A model generated the notes under the pieces. It saw only the letters and a program-made list of their open reading frames with translations. It was not told the origin of the DNA and searched no databases. From assembly GCA_014549065.1 (NCBI GenBank), contig JACDOX010000140.1:1592180-1656179 (forward strand): 64,000 bases of DNA. Reading direction: 5' to 3'. Positions within the stretch are counted from its first letter, which is position 1; every line of letters begins with the position of its first letter. Positions 12,364 to 28,113 of this stretch are shown here, piece by piece. Origin of the DNA: Cardinalis cardinalis (taxonomy: Eukaryota > Chordata > Aves > Passeriformes > Cardinalidae). Made by a program: the position numbers and the translations under genes.

Positions 12364-15300
12364 CTAAAAAAAAACAAAAAAGAAAAATAAAACCTATGTA
12401 TAGATGTACACAAGAGATAATTATTTTAAGAAAACTTCTGCAGCAAATCATAGCCCGGAAAANTCAGCATCATAAAATCTATTTTAAATTAAACAGAATT
12501 TATAATGGTGCAATTATTTTGGGAAAAAGGTTTTATTGAGCCATAAGGAGACCTTTACAGATACAATAACTCCATCTCAGCACAGAACAAGTTAACATCT
12601 CCTGAGTAGCACAAGAGTAGCATCTGCAAAACTGCTAAGTTACAACTGAAGAAGAAAGCAGCCATATATTCATTCCCCTCATTCTCTGCTTTTAATGAGG
12701 TCTGTCTGCCCAAAACACCTTCAGAAATTACCCAAGCTACTGTAAGAAAGATGGTGCCTTTACAACAGAAACATGACTGTGGGTTTAGCATACCAGCATC
12801 GAGCACTCTGGCTTGATGAAGTTTTACTCTGCTGTGGTAACTAGAGCCAGTTAGCTTGCTTACCTANACAGGGNTTTTTTTGTTTCTGTTTTTGTTGNNT
12901 TTTTTCTCAGAAATAATCACCTCATAGGGTTGATTCGTATGGAACAAAAATATATTACAAAATCTTCCTGTATCTTACTAGGCTACATTTCATACACCAT
13001 TTTTAATCTAAATTTTGAAGTGGTTATGTGACTTTGACTTGAAAAAAGTAGGAACAAAGCCCTAAAGCAACCCCATCACACTATCTGCTCTATAATGACA
13101 TTAATCAAGTTNTTACCTTAAGTGAAATGACAACTCAAGAAAAAGAAATATCTTATAATGAACCCTTTACAAAACATCAAACATTTCCAAAATGTGTTTC
13201 TCCTTCCCTAGACAGGAAATGAAAGGAAAGCAAGTTTAATAAAGATGAGCAACTGTTTTGCTGTAGTTCTCCACGTATGAGAGATTTCATTTCCAAAGGT
13301 GTACACAAAGGCTGCATTTTTTTCCCTAATGAACTTTCTGTGACCAGGTGGTCATGAATATCTTCAGCTGCTATCCCATCTTGAAAAATCATGGAAGAAG
13401 GAAGAGTCAACACTTGTCAAAAGTTTATTCAGTGTTGATCCCTCTTGACTCCACTAGACTTTTTTGGGCTTAAAAAAGCCACGTGTGCTCATGCACACTT
13501 CAGAATCAGTTCCAAGTGACTGGACTTCAGGGAACTGCATAGTTTTAATGGATCTTCTAGTGCTAGTAGTAAAGTGACAATCCAGTTATTCTCTGCAATT
13601 CTCCTTTCCNCTGTTTCCATTAGNCAAACGGAATGAAAAAAATTTCTGANTGTCTGTGTTTGGCTTTACATTAGGAATAAAATATGAACTTTAATTACTA
13701 TAATAGGGTTTCCCCCCTTACTGGAAAATATATTTTATTTTAAAACAAACACATGTGTTACATCTTGCCAAATGCCTTTTTTAAAAAGTACTTCATCTTG
13801 GAATAGCCTATTCTCCATGTATTAGTACAGCTTTATAGCAAGTGTTAATTTCTTTGGTTACTACAAAAACACAGCACCCACCTACACACCTAGGATTTCT
13901 NTGGTTAGAAAATCCTTTACTTGAATATTCCTCTTTGGCACAGATATTATTAATTCTTCAAATTTCCAAGATGAAATGTTCATCCANTTCTTTCCCCCTC
14001 AGATCCCATTTTTACTCAGAAGAAAAGAATTATTATTAAAATACATCACATGATAATTTAATAAGAGAAGACCATTTTATGAAAAAAGTGTATGCTATTC
14101 CATCTGCTTATAAGAGGGAAGACTTCAACTATGTAGGATTTATGGTTTATGTCTAGATTTCTTGCACTAGCCTCGGATTCTCTTTTCTACATAAAAATTC
14201 TTATTTTTTCCTGTTTGAAGTGTTGTTTCCCAGCCATCCAGCAGAGAGGGCTCTAGGTCCAGCTTGGTTTACACACTGCCTTCCCTCCTAGAGGCATATT
14301 TTGTGCACACCTGGATGGGACAGACTTCTGTCATCTAGCATCCAAACTATTATAAACTATGGAGATATTTTTATTCTGTAGCTTGTATTACAAACAAATT
14401 TCTAAAGAAGAAGAACAGTATGACAATCTGAAAGCAGCATAAGGGCAAGAGGCCACAACCATAAATATTAACCTCTGCCAAATTAGTTTCGATTTATTCA
14501 CTGCTTTATGCTTCATATACATCACAAAGATGAAAAGTAGAGTTATTATCAACCTTCCCAGTTAAGAGTTTGCAATTCTTCAAGAGCTATATTTCATATG
14601 TTTCATTATATGCTCTGGTTTGCTTCTGGCAAAACTAAGTTATTCTTCAGCCACCTTATTACCTTCCTTTCTCAAAGGTCAAAACTTTGGTTAATTTACT
14701 TTATTGCTCTTTACATATAAATACCCTTTCAGATTCTCAGATTTACACAGAGAGCTGAGTTTTCAAGAAATTTAACTCATTGCACATACATTTAATTTTG
14801 AATTTGTCTCTCCCTTTGTAATGTTGTGACGTTTTGCAATTGTAGCAGTGATTTCTATTACTGCACATCATTCNGTACTCTTTCATTATTTAATGTCTAT
14901 GGGCTTATCAACTCCACTCTTAACTGTCTGTCCTCTGCTCATAATCTCTAATCCCCCAAAGCCCTTCATCTACAATGTTGGTGTAGCGCAGTTACACATA
15001 CATCAATACCCTTCTTCAGTTGCAGTACTGAAAAAGCACAAAACAGAATAAACAGCACAGCATCATCTTGTATCAGACAGCTTTTTGTACTGGCTTTCAA
15101 CTGAATTTTTGAGCAGCGCTTGAAAAGACAGAGAGCATATTCAAAATACTTCAACAGCCATCTCAGCCTCTATTCACAGTGAACAGAGACATGTTTCCTC
15201 TCTTAATACAAACTAGATTGCCCTGACACAGTTTTTCTTCAGATAGAATACCTGAATCTCATATAATTGCTAGGTTTATTTAAACCTCTCTAGAAAAAGA

Positions 15301-18300
15301 GAGTGTANTAAAGCAATATGTACATCCTGTCCATGCACTAATGAGATTCAGTTTTACTAAAAGGGCAGCCAGNATTCATTGCAGGGATCCTTCTCCAATT
15401 TCTCCCAAGACCTAGCCATCTTTTGTTCTAGTAAATCAAAACTTTCATTTTTAAAAACTCCAACTCATTTGGAAGAATAGCTCATCTCCTCCTGTTGGCC
15501 TCACTGCAGGTGTCCCACAGAAGTATTAGCCTAAGAGCATGTAGAAGGAGGCTGGCTTAGAAGAGGAAACTATGCCCACATCCAAGGTTCTCTGTCTCAG
15601 TGACTCTTTCATCTGGAAGGGAAAAATCAAGGCTCATCCTCCAGCTCAAGTACTCACATGNACATTTGAGCCTCTTGTATCCGTGAAGGGGGAAGGAAGA
15701 AATGAGGAGGAAGGTGAAGAGGTATAGCAAGGANGTGTATCTGGAAGTACCATAATCTCTGAATTGCTGGTCTAACATACTGCTAGNGGAAAATTACAGT
15801 CTCTAGAGTATTTTGGGGATGGACAAGCAGGTTCATCACTGTCTCAGAGTCCATAAAAAAAGGAAAAGACTCTCTGTTAAAAAAACCATTCTGTATATCT
15901 AAATCATAAAGCACAATCAACAAATTCCAACAATTTTGTGTAAAAAAGCACACAAGTCTGANGGACTCAGCTATGCTCAACATCTGCTGCCACGGCCAGA
16001 AAGAGGAGAGGTGGCACCTCGCCACTCCTTGCAGGCTCCCACCACAGCAGCTGGAACCCCTGAGCAGAGGCCAGGGAGTGCNCTGCCAGACAAAGCTCTG
16101 AGAAAACTCCACAGCTGCCTGCAATACTTGTCTGCTCCAGATTTGAATCATTTTTTTTAACAAATGGACTACAGAACACCGCAATTCCATTCTAAAAATT
16201 CCATTCTTCAAAACAGACAAACAAAAAAAGGACATGCAAACAAGATNAATGCTTTTGGCTGAAAGACAGAAAACATTCTTCAATTACTAGGGAAGAGTTT
16301 TTTCCCCACTACATCCCAAATAAAGAATCAGTGGCATCACTTCCAGTTGCCAGTCACACATCATCCCACGCTGCTCACACCANTTCATGTACAAGTCTCC
16401 AGGAGAAATTCAACTGCAGAACGAGATGCAGTCCTTAGGAAATCATGATCTTTGGTATGCATGACTGTTTGCAGGCAATTCTTTTGCTGGTCAAGCTTTA
16501 GCCTTCAGCAATTTTGGCTTTTCATAGTACACTAGTACTGTTAGGGAGGAATCCAAGTCAAAATTAATTTCTTTTAAGGAAAACTTCTTTGGCTGAGGAA
16601 GCAAAAAAATGTATGCATAGTCCTGCTAGGTATGAGCTACATAAAAGCAGTTTCAGACACCTAATGTCATAAACATTTAGGATCAGAATATTAAAATACC
16701 CACACAAACAAACCAACTAAAACCACAACTCTTCAAAATTTCATACATTCAAAGAAATTTTTATAAAACCTCTATAAAANTATAGAACACATGGGTTTTC
16801 AAGTGTTTAAAGCTACATTTAAGAGTTTAATGATCTGCAAATCCCTTCGAGATATTTCATATAATGCGTGTTTTTTAAAAAAGTCACCTTATGAACAGGC
16901 AAAAAGGAAGTTTCACAAGCATTTCCTCTCCATTTNTCACTTTTATTCTCCAAACATGACTCCAGAGAAATCGGATAAATACTTCTAATACTCCATGTCC
17001 AACACTCATGTCAAGGCAGAATACACCAGGAAATACTTAAAATAACTAATCTGAGCACAACACTCCATAATGAACTCATTCTGCTGAAAACAAAGTGGTC
17101 CATGGCAAGAAATTGGTGTNGGGGCAGTACATATGGTTAAAGATGTTTCTTCTGTTTTCTCTACCCATACTTGTCATGAATGCCAAAAAANATTACAAGC
17201 AGAGGCAGATAATGCAGCTATTTGGGCCAACATCTCTTCTGCAACCAGTGCTTTAGAGCACACCAGTCACAGAAAGTANCCCAGTAGGTAAGAAAAGGGA
17301 CTGATTTTTTTAATGGTGCAAATTCACACAGTTTTCTGTTAAGGTGGTTTCTTTCGGACCTGAAGAAAAGAAATATTTCTGCAAAATGTCAGTTTGCATT
17401 AACTTAGAGGTTCATGTTTCTTCTTAAGAATATTTGCTGTTAAGTCTACATATTAAAAGGCTTGAAAAGCTAAACCTCATTTCAATTTTAAAAAAACCAA
17501 AATTCTCATTATTAAAATTTTGCAGAAAAAATAGAAGTCCTTTCAAATGGTGTTTATGAAGGCTAGGGAGAAAGACAACAAATACAAATTGATAAGAAGA
17601 AAAAATATGCTCAACAGCAGAAAGTTATCACAGTTCAGAGATGAATAGCATGGAGCTAAGAAATGAAAACTGACTACGAAAATACAAATTTNCTGCTGCA
17701 ATCATCTGGCAACACATACAGATAACAGCTTTGCTTTCAGAAACAAAGGACATCAATAACNATTTATAATGTACACTTTAAGTCTTATTAGACTAGAAGT
17801 AGTCACAGTAGTAGAAAAGTCACAGTGTGACAGATCTGTTATCTTCCGAAAAAGTTTTTTCCCCCAAAACTATGCTCAGGTTCTCTATCAGGCATTTCAT
17901 GAGGCATATTGGTTAGTTCTGGATTATGCCTCTCAGATTAAGGTTTAAAAATCAGTATTCGGACAAGTGATTAACAATCCATTAGATTCTCTGGCAGAGA
18001 AAAGGTGGTTTTCTTGCCTTTCTACAGTACCTAACACACAGATCTTGTACAGGTCTTGGCCTACAGCTGAAATCTCTGAATTAGCAATGAATCCTGCTAA
18101 TTAAGTGCCTTCACTGGAGTTTGAAAAGCNAGACACAGACAGGCATCTACCCTGGTTAAGATGAGGAACAAGAAAAGCTAGAGAAGGAAGACTGGTGAAG
18201 TGCAAACAGCAGAATCCAACTGAGATACAGCACTTGTGCTCCTTTTGATAAACCCCCACGCACAGGCATCCATCAGGACCTGTCAGACTGTGAGGCACGC

Positions 18301-21300
18301 TGAAGGTAAATAAATAAAAAAAAATAAAATACAATAGCTGATGGGCACAGCTCTGAACATATAAGAAAAGAAGGAACTGTCCTAGTTTCAGCTATAAAAT
18401 GCCTAAAAGCACAAGTTTTATGCACTTTTCTTTAAATACAGCTTTTTAACAAGTACTTTAAGTTGAAAAACTATACTGTGACATTTGGCATTTATATTTC
18501 AAAACTGTTTTTCTAACTTGTGGTAGATCTGCTGCAGTNCATTTAACACACAATTTTTTTCCCTAGAAACATCAAGTGACCTGAAGCCTACTCATAGCTC
18601 TATTCTAAGTCCATAGGATTTTCAAAAGCAAACGTAAAAAGTCAACAGAGGAAACTGAAAGAGAAGTCAAAACCAGCTTCCAACAAGTAAAACCCAGATA
18701 AATACAGTAGCTAATACACACACCCATGGACTTATGACTCAAAACAAATGCAGATGGCCAGAAGGAGATCAGACTTCTCTTGGCAAATTCATCATGGGAA
18801 TGTGTGGGCAGCTTGGCAGCCATGCCGTGAGCTGATACAGTGATTGCACACAAGCATGATTCAGACCAGCACAGTATAAATGACACATCACAGCAGTCTT
18901 ATTTTTACAATCCTTTAAGCTAAGGTAAACAATTACCTGAACGTAAGCAAGCAAACCAGTTTTAAGAAGCTATTTCTATTTATGTGTTTTATTACACACA
19001 TACAGAGTAAAATCTTTTTGCATTGCATAATNTCCCCTCACCCTAATTTTGAGAAGATAGTATTACACAAACAGCAGGCAGTAACAAATAAACAGTAAAA
19101 GAAGTCACCAAGATAATAATGTACAAAAATGTATTGCATGCTGTGCTTTAGTGTAGGATNATGGCTTGGGTCTAGTTAAAATTCTAAATTTAGTTATTCA
19201 TGTGCAATATATGCACCTATCCATCCATGATAATTATAGGATAAAGTTAAAGTTTACTCTAGAATAGGTACCTTGCAGTCACTAATCCAAATTGCTTCAA
19301 TTACTATATTGACTACAGACCAAATTCAGATTTGCACACATAAGCACTTACTGAGAACTGGGAAGTTCAAAGGTATTGGAACAATCAACATTGCTCATTA
19401 TGGCAATAGTATCAACTATAAATCCACTGCATAGCAGGCTATAACAGCACCAGGCAACAGCCAGGCACAACACTCCTCTGCATCTCAGGGGCCACTAATT
19501 GCCTATANGTGGCTGCTACATCAAGCCTCTACCATCCTTTTGACTCCTCAATTCACATATCCTGTTGAAAAANCGCATTACTCTGAATTATTCATACTGT
19601 TTGGGATTCTTAATCCCAAAGCAGCTAAAAAATTGCTAGANCTGCATTTGTGCACTTTCAAATCAGAGCTGGCTGTCTCCCTATTGCTGCTCCCACCAGG
19701 GAGCTACAACGAACATAGGCATGAGCAAACCGAGACTAATGGATGTGGCTATCTTTCATTAACAACAACACCTTGATTCTGTTTGTAAGAGCAGCTAAAT
19801 TAATAACAGGCTTAATAATTAATATCAGCTGTGGTCTGTGTGTCTCCTGACTCAATTCCCNAGCAGCGATATCCCACCAGTGAAGAGAGACTTGTCTTGG
19901 CTCTCTTGGTTGCCCCTAGCAGAGATCGAATAGCTGCCTAAAACAGAGTTTAAACTATAGAGCCANAGAAGCTGAGCACATATTCTTACGCTGGGATTTG
20001 GGTTTGTTGTGGTTTGTTTTTGAGGGGGTTTTTTGTCCCTGGATATTTCTGAGCCATTTTTATTCTTTTATAACTCCTTTGGGATGTACTGACCCTCAAA
20101 GATTACTACTTGGGAAAGCTCTGCCTATGGGAACCAGCCACAAGAGCAGTTTACCACATCACTTACAAACTTGTTGAGTGTGTTTGTATGACAGATTTTA
20201 ATTTTCAATACAGTTTACTTATGCTATAGATTAAAGACACTGGTTGTAGGCCACTTCAGAGCTTAGCCCCCTGGATGAAGCATGGTAACAAAAATAATTT
20301 TGTTAATTACCACCTTTNTCAATACTGTTTGCCTTCTAAAGATGCATCAATGTGCAGATTTATTTTTAGATATTAAATTTATATAATAATAGCATAATAA
20401 ATTATAATTTGAACAATAGCTGCTTTTAAAATAAAGATGTAAAAATAAAAAGCGGTTTTACTAGATCATACCTGAAATTCTACTTAAAATAATAATTTAC
20501 TTGTATAGTAGATGCCATGAGTCAGTCCTCTATATCTGTAATATGTAACTCCAATCAAAGGATGCTTGCAATGCTATCAGTGGAATAACTGACATGNAAT
20601 CCCTATTTACAAAGGGAATTTAGATTAAAATAATGACAGCAGACATAAAATATATTGTTAACCAGAATTATGCCAAACAAAACGCCAAATAACACCGCTC
20701 TAACTGTACAGTTTTACAAATAAAGCACAGTCGCCAGGCACGCAGTCTCCAATATACAATATTTACATTTGCAAAATCAGGTGTTATTTGAGAGTCAGGC
20801 ATGATTTCTATGTAAGTAGGAGAGGAATTTCAGTAACTGCCAAAAATTCCATCTGTCTGAACTAAGTACTTAACCAAATACAGGTTAGTAAGCCCTGAAA
20901 TCCTGAGGGGATTTGATAAACCTGATATGCTTAACAGATTTTATTGTTACCTTTCAGAGACTAAACAGATTACCAACTACTGTATTCTAGGCTTCTGATA
21001 GGACTAAGCAACTAATTTCATTTCACAGGCATGATAAACAATTAACAGAAATAAATATTTTAAATACCATAACACAGAGTTGTGTTGACCAGAGAACAAT
21101 CTCAATTCCGTGGTCTTTGCTTCTACTACTACTACTACAATGGTGCACACTCTCCCTGCTGTCCCAAGCGGTGACAGGGGCACTGGCCAGCCTGGTGAAC
21201 TACAGAGGTGTGACCCGAGAGTTGACGGCACTGTCATGTTGAGCAACACCAGGCACACAGATTATCAGGTCACTCACGGGTAGTNTACTGTTTTACTGTG

Positions 21301-24300
21301 CCCGAAGTAACGTGTCTACTCAAAATTAGTCCTCTGGGCACCCTCCACAGACTGAGGTCAGTCTGAGTGGGACCCTAGGTGATGCTCCTTTCTCTTTTTT
21401 AGGATTATAATGAACTATCTCAGTCAAAATAAATGACATTAATACTTTCCACTGTCATAGGTAATCCTATAATTATAGTATTTCTATCACCACAGCTTGG
21501 TAATGTGATCTGTAAGCCTTTCTCTCATATACATTTATTGCATATATTGCACACCTATCAAGCATTTCCCATTCTACAGATGGAAACTTACTTTCCTTTA
21601 ATTATCTCGGTCTAAGGGGTGGTAGTACATGTAAACATGGAAAAAGCCTTCTCAAACTATCTATTTGGGAGCTTATTACATCCAATCTTGGCATTTTTTC
21701 TCAGAACTGGGCAGTACTCTGAAATCAAATATAAAGCCACATGAAAAATTTACACTCTGAATGTACCTGATCTATAAGCACAGCCTTAATTGCTATCAAA
21801 CAGACAGGCATTCAATTTTTGCTGTAACCACAGGCTACTTACAATATTCTCTTGCAAATACTTTTGTTCTTGCTGAAAAGTCACTGAAGATTCATGTTAT
21901 CATGAACAAAATGACAAAAAAAAATTGCCAACTGAAGACTTTGAGTAAGCTCACTATTATTTTTCCATTCTGAATTCTTAAACCTAGCCATCAATAGCCA
22001 CAGTCATTAGTAGAACCACAGGCTGAGACTATTGCAGCATCTGAAATAGCAGCTATAGGATAGAAGAGGACACATTGTCATATATCATACACCTTCCTGA
22101 AAATTGTAATCTTACCTGAACTTTCCTACAATTTTGTTTGGTTTCATCACTTTAGGTTAAGACAGGAGGAAAATACAATGAAGGGCCAGATAGACTGAAA
22201 AGGCAAACTCTTTGAAACTCAACAGGGAAAAAAAGACACAGCTACTCTAAAACTTTAGTGTGAGCTCTGATTTTGTAACCTAAAATTGTTACTTAACCAG
22301 TTCTACAGAGACAAAGTCATGCAAAGCCTTCCAGAGTACGCAAAAAGTTAGCTGATTGAAGGAAGATATCTACTAATGGCAGAACAATTTCATTTAAAAC
22401 TGCTGCAACAGCTGCATTCATACAGCTCTGCTTTTGCCAAACAACCTGCATATCAATAGTATCTGCTTGCATAGAAAAGATTAGACTGAAAAAAATCACA
22501 GAAAAAGCTGTGATAAAATACGGTATATCACTTTTCTTTTTATTTGACTGCTCTCCAAAAGAGCTTGACTCATCAAAGCAAACAGCAGACTGAAGGAAAG
22601 TGAGCATTATGGAAATAAAATCTGAGTGGTAGTTAAGGAAAACAGCCAATATAAAACCATCTGAATTTGCTATCAGGCACACAAGAGCTCTACCTGAAAG
22701 AAAATTCGCGAAGGTGGAAAAATGACAAGAATCCCCACCCAGGAGACCTGATGCATTTCAAGTGCTACCGTGTTCAAAGCAAACCAAGGATTCATTGCCC
22801 TTTTATCTAATTGTGCCACACACAGAAATTAGAGTCTAAAACAACATGAAAAGTAAAATTAGACAGAAAAAAAATCCACCAAAAACCCACCAAAACAAAA
22901 CAACAAACAACAAACCAAGAACTAAACCCTTATGTTAAAAACCAATTATCTATGTTGATGTTGAAAAATATAACCTGACAGTAAACATTAAACTCAAGTC
23001 TATTTGAATCTGAAGGAAATATTGCTTCTCTATTCTAACTTTTCACGTTTCCTATAATCTAACTATGCAGACCCATTATAAGCTTTTACTATCTACATAA
23101 CAGAATAACTGCTCCCTTTCCTAAAAGAAAGTATGATGCCAGACCCATCACTTGTATAAAATAAGACTATCTTGTTTAAATCTAATTAATCTGGAGTGAG
23201 CTTTAACCACTGTCCTTGGTGTAAGCTTGTTCTGGACATACTGAGATAGCAGACCTAGAAATACAGCATCTACACAAAACAGTATGGAGCAACCAGGAAC
23301 ACAGAGGTGGAAGAAGTTTTGAGAAAAACTGGCAAAACACAGTATTTTCAGACTAATAGTTAAGGCATTTCAAAAAAAAAAAAACAAAACATTTACGCAG
23401 TGAAGGCAGAGTAAAATAAAATGACAGATCTAAGGAAATACTTCAAACAGTATTTCTTAAGTCTTACATGGGGTCCCTTAAGCTTGAGATACCGATTCAC
23501 AACATATTTTACGCAACAATGAGAGATGCAGTTAAGAAAGATGAAAGATCATCAATTTTCACCAATTTTATAACTTTTGTAGTGAACTACAAATTAAGTC
23601 TGTCCATTTCTTGAAACCTTTCAACAATCCAGAGTAATATTAACATGTCAACCAGACCAGTAACACCAATATTAAGCCTCTTTCATGCAAAATTGAACAA
23701 AAAATCCACTTACAAAACCACCTCGGACATTTGTATTCTATTTGTTTATTAATTTCCACATTACAAACCAGCACACTAAACTTATTTTATTAGTTCCTAA
23801 AGTTCAAACAGCATATTCTTTTTACAGAAAATGGAAATATGCAAAAGACCACAGATACTAAGGGCTATATTAAGAAAAAAATCCTCTCCAACAAAGTCCC
23901 AACTGAAATCCATGTCCCAGTGGATCCACAGCTCTTGAACAAGCATCACTTCCAGCCCGGATCACCCAAGGGGAAATTTCCTATGGGGCACATTAACTTT
24001 CAGGGCTGGTTGTTTCGCATGGGAAGTTCAGACACTTCTTTGCTGTTTTAATAAAATGAATTTTAGTGTTCACCAGGTACCTGCTGGTTAAAAGACCAGC
24101 TGATGAAGAAAACCATAGTCCAGAAATATTAGTTCGTCTAGTGCTGGCAATGTAGCCATAGGCATCACTGTGGTTGTGTAAGTTTTACTATTTCTCCACA
24201 TATTTGAGCACATATCTTATTTCCAGGCCCACAGTAAGTAGATATGCTTCAAATGCATTTGCTGCACACTATTATAGGAATTCCCATGTGAGAATGTCAA

Positions 24301-27300
24301 GGATCTGCACTGTCTTCAAGGACAAAAAATAGGGAGATAAGAAAAGAAACAGTAACAAGAAAACCCAGCACAGACAGATTTTGACACTAACACATAATTT
24401 TCCATTTCTAGGTGTCATGCTTTTTCTCTAGCAGATTAAAGGATTACAATAAAATACCTGAACAGCTCATATAACAAAACACATACTTTTTTTCTGAACT
24501 CAAATGGCAAAACAAATGGAACCAACAGTATTTCAAAGAGCACAAAAATCTGCTCTTTAGTTTTAGTCAACTGAACTGCCTTTGGGGGTTTTAGACAGCT
24601 TATGGTAGGAACTTAAAATGGAAAAGTAGACCAAATTCATTGTGGTGGTTGTACCTTGGCTATTTATACTGTAGTGACACTGCCAGATGCTAGTCAGACC
24701 ATTGCACGAGCAGGCATAGGAGTCTTCAGATATTCACAATCACTCCTGATGACTATGTACTGAGAGCTTAATGGCAAGCTTCACAATAAAACAAAATCCT
24801 TCATTTCACCACTGGTCTTGACTGTTTTGGCAAAGGTTACACTACTTGCTGTGTGAAGTGGGAGTGGCAACCTTCCAAACCAGGANGACTGGTTTCAAGA
24901 GGGACTAGTTAGACTCTTCCTCCCCAAAAGTGTTGGTCTCAAAAGTAGTTTCTGCTGCTGTACAGAAGCCTCAGTTTTAAGTCTCTCAGCACAGCAAAGC
25001 AATCCTTGAAAGAAACAGATTTCTTTCACTAGTACTGGCATGCAAAATAAGACCATATGNCTAAGCTATAATATGCAAGATTTTCCAAAGACAGCTTATT
25101 TTTCTAGTAGGAAATGTAATTTACATAGACTGAACTTTAGGATTCATTTACAAGATTCAAGAGAAAAACTGGCTTCCTTATAGTATAGAAAAACCACTGT
25201 TCATAGGGAGCAAGCTTTAATACTGCAAAGTCACTAGCCTTACTGGGGACACCAACCCAATTCAGTTATGTTTATCTGCCTCTCAGAGTGACCAAGAGGA
25301 GTAGCTTTTCTAGAAGAAAAGTAAGAACAGTAATGAACAACAAGGAGCTGCTGCTGAAAGAGCATGACAGTAAGCATGACAGTAAGCAGAAAAAGCAAGC
25401 CAAACTGGTGTGGCTGAAAGCAATGGGAATGGAAAAGTTAAGCAGAAGGCCCAAGCAGATGGGGAATGAAGAGCCAGCAAAGCAAGTGAAACAGTAACAG
25501 GATTTATTTTCAATGAATAACTGAAAGAGAGCTCAAAGGTAGGAGTCACGGACAAAACAGAGCAAGTCCAACCTGCGTAAGGAACACTAAGATCAGAGAA
25601 CACACAGGAATGCAAATGTGAAGGCTGAAGAAATGAAGCTTAGATGAAGACAAGAAGGAAAAAACAGGTGCTGCAAGTAATTGTGCCAGAAGAGCTTTGG
25701 ACTGCTGCAATCTGCTTCACACACACTGCNCACACAAAGAACCTTACTTTGCCGTCTGTTCCTAATTATGCCTGGATTGAAAGCTCAAATCACACTGCAA
25801 AAGGCAACATTTCTTTTCCCAAGCAGGGGTGGGCAGCATTATCCCACTGGAAGCTCACAAGGATGAATCCAGAACCCCAGCCAGCTTTCAGCGGGAATTA
25901 CAAATCACACAATTTAAAGGGGAATATGAGGGTCCCTCAAACAAAGCAGGTACCTAAAACACATCATCAATGGGGAAAGCATCTCCCAGTTTGGCAAATT
26001 TTTAAAGCTGAAATCTTTAAATTACTGTGTTGAACCAGAACTATTTATTAGTCTTCTGTAAAATGAATGCTTTNGTTTAAGAGCTTAAACTAGTCTATCA
26101 TTAGTAGTACCACAGAAAACATTAAAAATCCTTCTACTAGATACTCTTAATTTATTCCACATGTGGGAGAATGAACTGAGAGGCATTTAGAGATTTCTAA
26201 CCTTTTACATTGTAAAGTAGGTTGTGAAAGGCATATATGTGACTCAAATAAACACAGATAATTAGAAAATTCTGATTGTATGTGTCCAGAATCCACATTT
26301 ATCCTGTTACACATACAGACATATTCTTGATAAACCAGGTCACTTCCTCCATAGACTACACAATTTGTCAAAGAAACATCTTCTGACACAAACAACAAAA
26401 GGAAAATACAATTTTAAAGTAAAAGTAATTAAGTCTCAAAGGTTTTATTTGGGTCGCTACCTATGATATACTACNGTATCTAATGCTTGTCATTTCTCAA
26501 GTGTCAGTGATAGCCAAGTTTGTTACCTAAAAGTAGGTCAGGAGAACCTCTCAGCTGGGCTCATGTAGCCCTGCAGATCAGTAGATCTTGTACTAACAAC
26601 TGTGTCAAGTTTGAATGCCTTCTCATTCTTTGCTATCAGTTACATTGTTAAAGAAATCTGCCTGTTCAAAACCAAAAACCAGTCAACTCACCTCCTTCTA
26701 AGAGGAATTTTACANTACAGGAAATTCAGAAACCTTCAGAAATAAAACATTTTTGCTTGTTTTTTTGTTTCAGATGAAACCTTGAGTGAAAATAGACAGC
26801 ACTGGCAGAAGTCCACAATCAAATTCCAGAGATTTAGCATATCTTCTAACCCATTAACACAAAACTTATCTAGATCGTTACATATGTTTTCACTCACTTC
26901 AGACAAATGCACCACAACATTACAAAAATCACCACTGCTTACTCTGTTTACAAAACAACACTAATTTTTTTCTGCTCTTTGCTTTCCATAAGCTTTCCAA
27001 GCATTTGTACTGATTTTAGATGTATGGTCTGACTTCAGGGGTGGATTATTTAATAAAGGAATTGTAACATCCATAAATAATAGTGCAGGCAGCTTGAATA
27101 AAATCCAAGTAAAAGAAAACATATCACTATATGTCTTCTTCTTCTTCCTCCATCATCATTCCACAAATCCAACCACATGCTGGGGTCTGAAACAGCTGAC
27201 CAGAAATTGAAAATATCTGCTCAGATTAGCACTATTTCATAGATAATTATCACTGGAGAGGGAGCAGGTCTAGACTGCTCCCTATTGTTTGATTTTTTAT

Positions 27301-28113
27301 TTTTTTATTTACTTTTTTTCCTTCTAAAGAGAGGATTCACTAAAATATATCATGAACTTTCTCCAATGTTAGATAGGAAAAAAGTCATGCCAACATCAGA
27401 CAGTTTTAAGGGGCCNCAATTCAGATGCCCTACATAGGCTTGTTTTTAGGGGCAGATACATATAAGAGCACTCAACAAAATATGACACAGGTAAGAGCAT
27501 TCAACAAAAAATGTTTTAGTTATTACTTTGTGGATGTAATGAACTCACATATCACTTCATATTTTCCTGGCAGCTAAAGTCCCCATTAAAGCAATTATAA
27601 ATTTTACATCTAAAGTATTTGATTTAGAAAAAAAAATTTTGCCCTTATGTTGATACAATGTGCATGAGAGATATAAAACCACGAATTACAACACTTCACC
27701 CTAGTCCCTATTGGGTTGAGAAATGAAAAACAGAACAACTGATAAGAAATAATGGGATTTCTTGGGTTAATATCTTTTAGTAGCACCTAACATGCACATA
27801 TTTGGCACTTTGGCTGTATCAAAGTGAAAAAAGAAATGCTGCTTTTAACGAGATAANTTACAGTCCCACGTAACCCATAATACCACTGCATACTTAACTA
27901 TCTGAACCATCCTTACCCATTTATATTAGCTTTCATTGCTCCCTAGAAGTCAGATGTCACTACTATGAATCAATTTGAACAAAGTCTTTTTAAAAAATAT
28001 AGAAAACCAGTTAACAACTGGACATAAATTTAAGAGAACAAATGTTTATAATGTAGTTNTCCATGAAGTCCAAAGCATTATTATATGCACAGAGTTCATG
28101 ACAGTCAAATACA
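12364..28113 (-). other. ME1: ME1 intron 1, distal part: no gene or clear repeat
   Basis: About 15.7 kb of AT-rich intron. I see low-complexity tracts (poly-T with Ns near 12.87-12.90 kb, CTA triplets near 21.12 kb, an A/C-rich run near 22.86-22.93 kb, TTC triplets near 27.14 kb) and many short chance open frames. The longest is 121 codons, minus strand, 22317-22682; it resembles no family I know and lacks splice or start context. I recognise no exon, RNA gene or intact transposon. Confidence 0.7.
22861..22926. repeat. A/C-rich low-complexity tract
   Basis: A run almost free of G and T (AAACCCACC-, CAAAACAAAACAAC-type words). Similar tracts, or their T/G-rich complement, recur near 16.70, 19.99, 28.96, 32.75 and 48.20 kb. 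Confidence 0.6.

Noticed and set aside
15783..16283. 166-codon minus-strand frame in intron 1
   Set aside because: No homology I can recognise, interrupted by several ambiguous bases, no splice or promoter context. Chance is more likely.
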